This document shows, piece by piece, positions 1-6,900 of a DNA stretch of 8,022 bases. The translations under genes and the position numbers were made by a program. A model generated the notes under the pieces. That model was not told where the DNA came from, searched no databases, and saw only the letters and a list, made by a program, of their open reading frames with translations. This DNA comes from JAHWKS01 sp964458385. GTDB taxonomy: Bacteria; Planctomycetota; Planctomycetia; Pirellulales; Pirellulaceae. The DNA is taken from the NCBI GenBank assembly GCA_964458385.1, contig CAYWIS010000255.1:1-8022 (forward strand), written 5' to 3'. Each line of letters starts with the position of its first letter. Positions within the stretch are counted from its first letter, which is position 1.

Positions 1-2
1 GC

Positions 3-677
3 GGCGTCTCCGAGAGCATTCACACCTTCGGCATCTTCGCCAGCTTCCACAGTCAAGGCGCGCTGGCGACGCACGAAGATCCGACCCGGGCTTCACGTCC
101 GTTTGATCAGAACCGCAATGGTATCGTAGTGGCTGAAGGCGGCTGCGTGTTTGTGCTGGAGCGGCTATCGGACGCCAAAGCGCGACGTGCGAAAATTTAC
201 GGCGAGTTAGTCGGCTACGCCATGAATACCGACGCCACCGACTTTGTGCTCCCCAATCCCGAACGGCAGGCCGAGTGCATTGAGTTGGCGTTACGCCGCG
301 CCGGACTGGCGCCGGAGCAAATCGATATTGTTAGCACACACGCCACCGGCACGCACAGCGGCGACGAACAAGAGTGCACCGCCCTGCGGCGAGTTTTTGG
401 CAAGTGCGAGAACACGTACTTCAACAACACCAAAAGTTTTATCGGCCACGCCATGGGCGCGGCAGGCGCGCTGGAGCTGGCGGGGAACCTGCCGGCCTTC
501 GAAGACGGCATATGCCATGCAACCATCAATGTCGACGCGCTCGACCCCAAATGCGAGCTGCCCGGCTTGGTGCTCAATGAGCCGCGAGAAATCGGCCGCC
601 CCCGTTACATCTTGAACAACTCTTTCGGTATGTTAGGAATCAACTCGGTGGTCATCATCGAGCGGTTTAGCGAATAG
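3..677 (+). CDS. Beta-ketoacyl-ACP synthase (KAS II/FabF-like), 5' end missing
   Basis: C-terminal 224 residues of a thiolase-fold condensing enzyme; the reading frame is open to the left edge, so the start and the catalytic Cys lie outside the window. The family performs decarboxylative Claisen condensation of an acyl chain with malonyl-ACP in the cytoplasm. Visible family marks are a block ending in DQNRNGIVVAEGG (about residues 35-47 of the fragment), the first catalytic His in STHATGT (codon 339-341), the conserved Lys in NNTKS (432-434) and the second catalytic His in IGHAMGAAGALE (447-449). The C-terminal loop reads NNSFGMLGINS (615-647), where FabF enzymes usually have a GFGG-type gating loop, so this is probably a divergent subfamily and not the housekeeping FabF. 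The GTG at 129 is internal to conserved sequence and is not the start. An ACP gene follows after 33 bp, as expected for a dedicated acyl-chain-building pair. The family is secure; the exact substrate is unknown. Confidence 0.93.
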   Translation, partial: GVSESIHTFGIFASFHSQGALATHEDPTRASRPFDQNRNGIVVAEGGCVFVLERLSDAKARRAKIYGELVGYAMNTDATDFVLPNPERQAECIELALRRAGLAPEQIDIVSTHATGTHSGDEQECTALRRVFGKCENTYFNNTKSFIGHAMGAAGALELAGNLPAFEDGICHATINVDALDPKCELPGLVLNEPREIGRPRYILNNSFGMLGINSVVIIERFSE

Positions 678-710
678 TTTCTGACCACATTACCTCACGC
701 CCCCAAACCG

Positions 711-974
711 ATGACGCGCGAAGAAATCCGAGACGAGATCATCAATATCCTCCACGACATTGCTCCCGACGAAGACCTGAGCGGCCTGGATGACAAGACC
801 GCGTTCCAAGATCAACTCGAAATGGACAGCATGGACTTCCTCGATATCGTGATGGAGCTACGCAAGCGGTATCGCATCCAGATTCCCGAAGAGGATTATC
901 CCCATCTGGCCAGCATGGACTCCACGGTTAACTACTTGGAGCCCATAATGAAGGACATCCAGAAAGTCTCCTAA
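711..974 (+). CDS. Acyl carrier protein (phosphopantetheine-binding), free-standing
   Basis: Complete 87-residue protein of normal ACP length, acidic and helical in character. The 4'-phosphopantetheine attachment site is Ser40 in EMDSMDFLDIVMEL; the usual ACP motif is DSLD, and here Met replaces Leu. The conserved downstream helix with IPEEDYPHL follows. ACPs carry acyl chains as thioesters between enzymes in the cytoplasm, after activation by a phosphopantetheinyl transferase that is not in this window. The gene lies 33 bp after the KAS stop, so the two are probably cotranscribed, with this ACP as the carrier for that KAS. No convincing Shine-Dalgarno sequence precedes the ATG. The window encodes a second ACP as a domain of the fusion protein at 3917-7312, which suggests a division of labour between chain building and chain release. 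The DSMDFL form suggests a pathway-specific ACP and not AcpP of primary metabolism; that distinction is inference. Confidence 0.93.
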   Translation: MTREEIRDEIINILHDIAPDEDLSGLDDKTAFQDQLEMDSMDFLDIVMELRKRYRIQIPEEDYPHLASMDSTVNYLEPIMKDIQKVS

Positions 975-1165
975 CGCGGGGTAGCGCGCCTTGGCCGCAG
1001 GGCGGCGTGTCTGCCCGAAAACGGCCCGTTCACAGCCGAGTCGGAATGACGCCTCGGCCACGACGAGGAACTCGCCACAACCGTTGGCGTTGTAGGTGTG
1101 GCGTGTGAATTTCCGTCCGTTCTTTCGTTGGGGGATGGCCTTGAAACGCGTTGTGGTCGGTGGTC

Positions 1166-1879
1166 ATGAAGCCTCCCGCGGAACGTGTGGAATCTCAAGA
1201 CGCTCCTGGCCGGGGGCGCATGCGGTTCTCGCTGCGCACGATGATTCTGTTCGTAGGCGTCGGTTGCCTGCTCGCCTCCAACCTTTCCGCGCTGCGGGAC
1301 GTGGCGCGCTTACGGGAGGAGAACGAGCGACTGCGAGCCGAACTCGGCTATTTGAACATTGAAGATCGCGACCGCTTACACCTGGTCGCGGCGCCGCAAA
1401 TTGAAGACTGGAAATGGCGTTGGCGGGTTTACGTGCCCGAGCAGCGCGAATTTACCCTCTTCTTTGCCGCAGCGGAAACCGACGACGGCCAAGAAGCGTT
1501 CCGGTTTCCCTTCTTTCTCTCGCCCGGTGAGTACACGTTAACCGTGGCGGTCACGTCCGGGCGAGGTGAAGGAGCCAGCATGAAAGTGATGGACGCCCAG
1601 CGCACCACCACCTTCAACCTTCCCAAGGGCGCCGCACGGCGTTTGGGACTCGGCCGTGATGGGCAAGAACCGTGGCAAGGCGGTGTCGACCAAACAATTA
1701 GCGTTGCACCGGGTGGTCAGGTGGTGCTGCTTGAACCGCGCCAACCCGATTCCCTTCTGTATGGCGGACTGGGCAAGGACGCACAATCGCCGTGGCGAGT
1801 CTGGATCGAAGAAACGGGTCCCCGCCCTCGTTCGGATGCCCCTTCCGCACAACGTTCCTCCCACCCCACACCTTTGTGA
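1166..1879 (+). CDS. Unrecognised membrane-anchored protein with RFSLRT N-terminus and short coiled coil
   Basis: 237 residues if started at ATG 1166. ATG 1220, giving MRFSLRTMILF, is a plausible alternative, and in-frame GTG/TTG codons lie just upstream. Neither ATG has a good ribosome binding site. I do not recognise a functional domain. Visible parts, numbered from 1166, are a charged N-terminus; RFSLRT at 20-25; one hydrophobic segment at about 25-43; a short coiled coil at about 44-63 with Leu/Glu/Arg repeats (LREENERLRAELG); then a soluble region, probably outside the cytoplasm, rich in beta-strand-like sequence (about 75-215); and a polar, Pro/Ser-rich tail. The RFSLRT-plus-hydrophobic start is common among planctomycete proteins of unknown role and is the best taxonomic clue in the window. 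The gene sits between the ACP (191 bp upstream) and the oxidoreductase (132 bp downstream) on the same strand. Its link to the lipid genes is positional only. Confidence 0.8.
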   Translation: MKPPAERVESQDAPGRGRMRFSLRTMILFVGVGCLLASNLSALRDVARLREENERLRAELGYLNIEDRDRLHLVAAPQIEDWKWRWRVYVPEQREFTLFFAAAETDDGQEAFRFPFFLSPGEYTLTVAVTSGRGEGASMKVMDAQRTTTFNLPKGAARRLGLGRDGQEPWQGGVDQTISVAPGGQVVLLEPRQPDSLLYGGLGKDAQSPWRVWIEETGPRPRSDAPSAQRSSHPTPL

Positions 1880-2011
1880 TGGCAAGCCGTCTCAACCCAT
1901 GACGCCCTGGCGGCCTGCCCCGTGAATGAATCCAGCTAATCCCCTCGGACACCGTTTTCTCTACGGCGATAAACCGAAGGGGCGAGAGCAAACTGCAGCG
2001 AAAGGTTCCAC

Positions 2012-3472
2012 ATGCCTCGTGATTTTCTTCAAGGCGCCCGCGACGAGTACGACGTCATCGTGATCGGCAGCGGACTGGCGGGCCTGACGACCGCGAACAT
2101 CCTTGGCCGCGCGGGTTACTCGGTGCTCTTGCTGGAGCAGCATTACAAATTGGGAGGCATGGCCACATGGTTCAAGCGGCCCGGAGGCCACATCTTTGAC
2201 ATCTCGCTGCACGGCTTCCCGGTGGGAATGATCAAGAGCTGCCGGCGGTATTGGACCTCCGAAATCGCCGACTCCATTGTTCAATTGAAGAACATCCGGT
2301 TTGACAATCCGATGTTCTCGCTGACCACAACCTACAATCGTGAGGATTTCACGCGACTCCTCACCGAAAAGTTTGGCGTACCGCAGGAGAACGTCGTCGC
2401 GTTTTTCGACACCGCGCGGAGCATGAACTTCTACGACGATCAGCAGATGACCACGCGGGAGTTGTTCGATAAGTTCTTCCCCGGGCGCGAGGATGTCATC
2501 CGTCTGCTGATGGAGCCCATTACCTACGCCAACGGCTCAACGCTTGAAGATCCAGCGATCACGTACGGCATCGTGTTTTCGAACTTCATGAGCAAAGGCG
2601 TATTCACGTTCGAAGGAGGCACCGATCGTCTGATCGAACTGATGCGCAAGGAACTGATCCGCAACGGCGTCGATGTGCGCATCCGCTGCGATGCGAGCCG
2701 CATTGTCATTCGCCGTGGCCGCGCGGAAGCCGTCGAAGTGAACGGTCGCACCATCCGCGCGCGGGCCGTGGTGTCGAACGCCAACCTCAAGCTCACCATC
2801 TTCCGGCTCGCGGGCGAAGAGCATTTCGACCGCCGTTTCGTCGATGCGGCGCGCGAGGTGCGATTGAACAATTCCAGCACGCAGGTCTATATGGCCCTGA
2901 AGCCCGACGAAATGATTGATGAGTCAACGGGCGACCTGCTGTTCAGCTCCACCGCGCCGGTGTTTCGCACCGACCTGCTTCTTAGCCGCGACATTACCAG
3001 CCGCACCTACTCGTTCTATGACCCGCGCACCCGTCCGCAAGCACGGCCGCGATGCCTGGTGGTTTCCAGCACCAACGCTCGCTACGAAGATTGGGCCACG
3101 CTGTCGGACGAGGAGTACGAAGCCAGCAAACGCGACCTGGTGGAATCCACCATCGACGCGGCCGAGAAGTACATTCCCAACCTTCGCAGTCGTTTGGCGC
3201 ACGCGGAAGCCGCGACGCCGCGCACTTTCAAACATTACACGCAACACATCCAAGGGGCCAGCTTTGGCACTAAGTTCGAGGGATTGGCGGTCAGTCGCGC
3301 GCTGCCCGAACAGGTGTCGGGGCTATATCATGCCGGTAGCGTAGGAATTATCATGTCAGGGTGGCTGGGGGCAATTAACTACGGCGTGATCGTAGCCAAC
3401 GATGTTGACGCCTACCTGATGAAGTCCCCTCCGCCTAGCGTAGCCTCGCAAGTTGCTTCGCTGGAATCGTAG
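2012..3472 (+). CDS. FAD-dependent oxidoreductase, phytoene desaturase / retinol saturase-like
   Basis: Complete 486-residue flavoprotein of the CrtI / RetSat amine-oxidase-like superfamily, whose members add or remove C=C bonds in hydrophobic chains. The N-terminal Rossmann motif is VIGSGLAGLTTANILGRAG (about residues 17-35), followed by LLLEQHYKLGGMA, where Glu42 would bind the ADP-ribose and GG48-49 continues the FAD site. A middle segment around residues 218-258, ending RARAVVSNAN, matches the usual second FAD-contact region. The C-terminal FAD motif GLYHAGSVGIIMSGWLGA begins at residue 437. No signal peptide is seen. The ATG is preceded by AAAGG at 2001-2005 with 6-nt spacing, which supports this start. 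Flanking KAS/ACP and FAAL-ACP-AOS genes suggest an acyl chain or acyl-derived substrate rather than phytoene, since no phytoene synthase is in view. The direction (desaturation, saturation or isomerisation) cannot be read from sequence. A carotenoid role remains possible. Confidence 0.88.
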   Translation: MPRDFLQGARDEYDVIVIGSGLAGLTTANILGRAGYSVLLLEQHYKLGGMATWFKRPGGHIFDISLHGFPVGMIKSCRRYWTSEIADSIVQLKNIRFDNPMFSLTTTYNREDFTRLLTEKFGVPQENVVAFFDTARSMNFYDDQQMTTRELFDKFFPGREDVIRLLMEPITYANGSTLEDPAITYGIVFSNFMSKGVFTFEGGTDRLIELMRKELIRNGVDVRIRCDASRIVIRRGRAEAVEVNGRTIRARAVVSNANLKLTIFRLAGEEHFDRRFVDAAREVRLNNSSTQVYMALKPDEMIDESTGDLLFSSTAPVFRTDLLLSRDITSRTYSFYDPRTRPQARPRCLVVSSTNARYEDWATLSDEEYEASKRDLVESTIDAAEKYIPNLRSRLAHAEAATPRTFKHYTQHIQGASFGTKFEGLAVSRALPEQVSGLYHAGSVGIIMSGWLGAINYGVIVANDVDAYLMKSPPPSVASQVASLES

Positions 3473-3644
3473 CTTGGGCCGTTCCCGCCCTTTCGCTACA
3501 AACCGAATCCGCGTATCGTGCAATTAGTTACGATCGCTCCTACCTGCCTAGATTCTGCATCTTTAATCCTCGCCCTCACGACAAAACCCACGCTTCGCCG
3601 GCGCACGGCCGATATTTCGTTCGCAGAGCCATCGCTTGGTATCG

Positions 3645-3679
3645 CCCTTGCGACGCCCCCACCCGCAAGGGGACGGCGT
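3645..3679 (+). other. Pair of overlapping, mutually exclusive hairpins
   Basis: CCCTTGC (3645-3651) is the exact reverse complement of GCAAGGG (3665-3671), giving a 7-bp stem and 13-nt loop. ACGCC (3653-3657) plus CCC (3658-3660) can instead pair with GGG (3670-3672) and GGCGT (3675-3679), leaving a 2-nt bulge. The two folds share bases and cannot coexist. Such alternative pairings occur in attenuators, but GC-rich DNA also gives them by chance. Confidence 0.3.
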
Positions 3680-3690
3680 TTGAACTGTCG

Positions 3691-3753
3691 GAGCCAGGAT
3701 GTTACCGTGAAAGTTCCCCTCGGCGCCGGGAAGTGAGCCCAGGGTTGATGTTA
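3691..3753 (+). repeat. Imperfect direct repeat in the leader of the fusion gene
   Basis: GAGCCAGGATGTTA begins at 3691 and GAGCCCAGGGTTGATGTTA spans 3735-3753. The second copy differs by short insertions. The GAGCC of either copy can pair with GGCTC at 3781-3785, so the first copy could compete with the second for the large hairpin downstream. No mobile-element features are present. Confidence 0.35.
3714..3732 (+). other. Small hairpin
   Basis: TTCCC (3714-3718) and GGGAA (3728-3732) form a 5-bp stem around a 9-nt GC-rich loop. It lies directly before the larger hairpin at 3735-3785, leaving only two bases between them. On its own this is weak; it is recorded because it is part of a chain of stems. 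Confidence 0.25.
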
Positions 3754-3785
3754 TGGGCAGGCAAATAGCAACCCTCGCGTGGCTC
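3735..3785 (+). other. Two-part stem-loop, candidate structured leader RNA element
   Basis: GAGCC (3735-3739) pairs with GGCTC (3781-3785). After a 1-nt/5-nt internal loop, AGGGTTG (3741-3747) pairs exactly with CAACCCT (3769-3775), closing a 21-nt loop. The total is 12 Watson-Crick pairs in two helices. No T-run follows, so it is not a standard intrinsic terminator. It lies 131 bp before the GTG of the fusion gene. I do not recognise it as a known riboswitch class, and I looked without success for cobalamin-riboswitch, SRP RNA, RNase P and tmRNA signatures. Confidence 0.4.
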
Positions 3786-3811
3786 GGCAGGCTGGTTTGA
3801 ACGGTTGGCGC

Positions 3812-3826
3812 GCCGCAAAAAGCGGC
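3812..3826 (+). other. Short A-loop hairpin
   Basis: GCCGC (3812-3816), an AAAAA loop (3817-3821), then GCGGC (3822-3826): a perfect 5-bp GC stem. It is 90 bp before the fusion gene start and has no T-run, so termination is unlikely. It may be the last stem of the leader, or chance. Confidence 0.3.
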
Positions 3827-3916
3827 CCTGTTCGCGGTGACTGTGGCGCTGCTAACTTGCGTTAAGACGTTCGACCGCACAATTTTGATGCTTTTGGACT
3901 GGGAGTCGCGCTCGCC

Positions 3917-6900
3917 GTGAATCTCGACGACTATTTCGCGCCGTTTAGCCCGCCAGACACCCATCTGATCGATCGCCTGGATTACTGGGCGGCTGAACAA
4001 CCCGACGCCATTGCCTATTACTTCTTGGCTGACGGGGAGAACGAAGAACTAAAGATCACCTACGCCGAGCTGCAGCAGCGGGTGCGCACCATCGCAGCCG
4101 AGTTGATTCGGCAAGGTCTCGTCGGCGAACGGGTGCTGTTGCTGTATCCCCCCGGACTCGAATTTGTTGAAGGGTTCTACGCTTGCCTGGCGGCGGGCGC
4201 GGTGGCGACTCCGGCCTATCCACCGCGTCGTAACCGCAACATGGAGCGGATCGAAACGATCTCCGAGGCCGCCCAGGCCAAGGCGGCGCTCACCGTTCAA
4301 GACGTGATCGACCGCACCAGCGACATTCTTTCGGCCACGCCGCACTTGGCGCAACTCTCGTGGATTGCGACAGACCGCATTGCCACCGCACCGCCGGAAA
4401 ATTGGTCCCAGCCCAACATCCAAAGCTCGGACCTGGCGTTGCTTCAGTTCACTTCGGGCTCCACGGGCACGCCCAAGGGAGTGATGCTGACACATGCCAA
4501 TCTGATGCACAATGTGGCGCTCATCACCCTAGCCTTCGACCTGACCCGCGACGGCATTGGGATGACCTGGCTGCCCACGTATCACGATATGGGCCTAGTG
4601 GGCGGCGTGCTCAACCCGCTGTTCTTTGGCCGGCCCAACGTGCTAATGTCGCCGCTCGCATTTTTGCAGAAGCCGATTCGGTGGCTCAGCGCGGTGTCGC
4701 GGTACGGGGTAACCGTTAGCGGCGGCCCGAACTTCGCCTACGATTTGTGCGTCGACAAGGTCACCCCCGATCAATGTGAAGGGCTGAACCTAAGCCGCTG
4801 GCAGGTGGCGTTCAATGGCGCCGAGCCGGTGCGTCCTGAAACAATCCGCGCCTTTACCGAGAAGTTCGCCCCGTACGGGTTTCGCCCCGAGGCGTTCTAT
4901 CCGTGCTACGGGATGGCCGAAACCACGCTCATCGTTACCGGCGGCTACAAGTGGGAGCTTCCCAAGATTTTGTCGTTCGACGGGCGGGCCATTGACGAAC
5001 ATCATGTCTCGCTGGCGCCTCCCGATGATCCTCACGCGCGGTTACTGACCGGATGCGGTCACGTGCTTCCCGATGAGGAGGTGCTGATTGTCGATCCCCA
5101 AACGCGCCGGCGTCTGCCCCCGGATCATATCGGCGAGATTTGGGTGAAAAGCCCCAGCGTGGGCGCTGGATTCTTCAATAACCCGGAAGCGACGGAAGAG
5201 ACCTTCCGAGCCCGGCTGTCGGACCCCGGCGCGGAAGACGCGGGCCCTTACCTGCGGACCGGCGACTTGGGCTTCATGCACGAGGAAGAGCTGTTCGTTA
5301 CCGGACGGCTCAAAGATTTGATCATCATTCGCGGCGTGAACCGCTATCCGCAGGATATCGAACGCACCGTTGAACAAACCGACGAACGCCTGCCTCCCGG
5401 TTCTACCGCGGCCTTTGCCGTAGAGCTGCACGGTCGCGAACGGTTGGTTATCGTCAGCGAAACCGCCCGCACGCGCGATCGCGACTGGGGAAGCGTGCTG
5501 GAAGCCGTTCGCCGCAATGTAACCGCGGAGCACGACATCGCCCCCGACGCCATTGTGCTGGTGCGCAATGGCTCCATGCCCAAAACCTCCAGCGGCAAAA
5601 TCCAGCGGCACGCCTGCCGAGCTGACTTCCTCAGCAACTCTTTGAAGGAGGTCGCCGCGTGGCGGGCGTGGGAGCACGACGAAGAACCGCTTGCCGCACC
5701 GGCCGCGGCGGTGGAAACTCATCGCCCTTCGCGCGAGTTCACCGAAGAAGAACTAGCCAGCATCGATCCCGACGTGGCCGCAGCCGTCATGGAGCACGTG
5801 CGGGCCGTGGGTAAAGAGCGGGCGAAGAACCTGACGCTCGATACCAACGTGGTCGAACTTGGGCTCGATTCGCTGGAACGTATGGAGATTGTCGCCAATC
5901 TCGAGGAGACGTTTGGCGGCCGCTTCCCTGAAACGATCCTTCCACACATCGAAACCTGCCGTGAAGTGGCGGCCGCGGTGCAAAAGTACCTGGGCGCCCG
6001 CCGCGCTGACCGTCCCGACGCCGCCCCCGAAAAAGAAATTCCCCCGAGCGATTACCAGTTCGCACACATGCCCGAGTACCTGCAGCTCCGGGCAACAATG
6101 CAAACGCTCCAGTCGGCGGGATTTGAGAATCCCTACTTCACGGTTCACGAAGAAGTTACAGCCGACACCACGGTCGTTGGCGGCCGCAGACTGTTAAGCT
6201 TCGCCACCTATAACTACTTGGGCATGTCGGGCGACCCGGCGGTCACCGCCGCCGCCAAAGAAGCGATTGATCGCTATGGTACGAGTGTTTCGGCAAGCCG
6301 GTTAGTCTCGGGCGAGAAACCGCTGCACCGAGAGTTGGAAACCGGTCTGGCTCGATGGGTGGGAGCCGAAGACGCCATCGTGTTCGTTGGCGGGCACGCC
6401 ACGAATGAATCGGTCATCGGACACCTGTTCGGTCATGGTGACCTGATTTTGCACGATAGCCTGGCTCACAACAGCATTATCCAGGGCGCGCAGCTCTCGG
6501 GCGCCCGGCGTCGTCCCTTCCCCCATAACGACTGGGAAGCCCTCGACGCGGTGCTGCGCGAGGTGCGCCACGATTATCGGCGTGTGCTGGTGGTGATCGA
6601 AGGCGTCTATAGCATGGACGGCGACTTCCCAGACCTGCCGAAGTTCATCGAAGTGAAGAAACGCCACAAGGCGTTCCTAATGGTGGATGAGGCGCACTCG
6701 ATCGGCGTTATGGGCGACCATGGCCGGGGCATTGGCGAACATTTTCACGTCAACCCGCATGACGTGGACCTATGGATGGGCACACTCAGCAAATCGTTCG
6801 GCAGTTGCGGCGGCTACATTGCCGGCTGCAAAGAAGTGATTGAGTACCTTAAGTACACCGCCCCCGGCTTTGTGTACAGCGTCGGCATGCCTCCGGCAGC

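Larger units (their letters stand above)
3473..3916. other. 444-bp non-coding stretch upstream of the fusion gene
   Basis: No convincing gene is seen here. Two open frames (3518-3736 on + and 3563-4000 on -) have low-complexity, Arg/Pro-rich translations without domain features, and the minus-strand one overlaps the real gene start. The right half (about 3640-3830) holds several inverted repeats and one imperfect direct repeat, listed separately, and may be a structured 5' leader of the 3917 gene. No strong -35/-10 pair was found, and no clear terminator with a T-run follows the oxidoreductase stop. Confidence 0.6.

Noticed and set aside
994..1006. GCCGC-AGG-GCGGC hairpin after the ACP gene
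   Set aside because: Only 5 bp with a 3-nt loop and no T-run; not enough to call a terminator.
1941..1982. CCCCTCGG / CCGAAGGGG inverted repeat before the oxidoreductase
   Set aside because: Needs a bulge and a 25-nt loop; too weak in GC-rich DNA to list as a feature.
3518..3736. 72-codon open frame on + between the oxidoreductase and the fusion gene
   Set aside because: No ribosome binding site, low-complexity Arg/Pro-rich translation, no domain, and it overlaps the inverted-repeat region; probably a chance frame.
3857..3884. TTGCGT ... ACAATT as a promoter for the fusion gene
   Set aside because: Only three of six -35 bases match and the -10 is poor; not separable from chance.
3563..4000. 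145-codon open frame on the minus strand
   Set aside because: Overlaps the well-supported start of the fusion gene, has no family-like motifs and no ribosome binding site; an antisense shadow.
5042..5722. 226-codon open frame on the minus strand inside the fusion gene
   Set aside because: Lies wholly opposite conserved FAAL coding sequence; long antisense frames are expected in GC-rich coding DNA.
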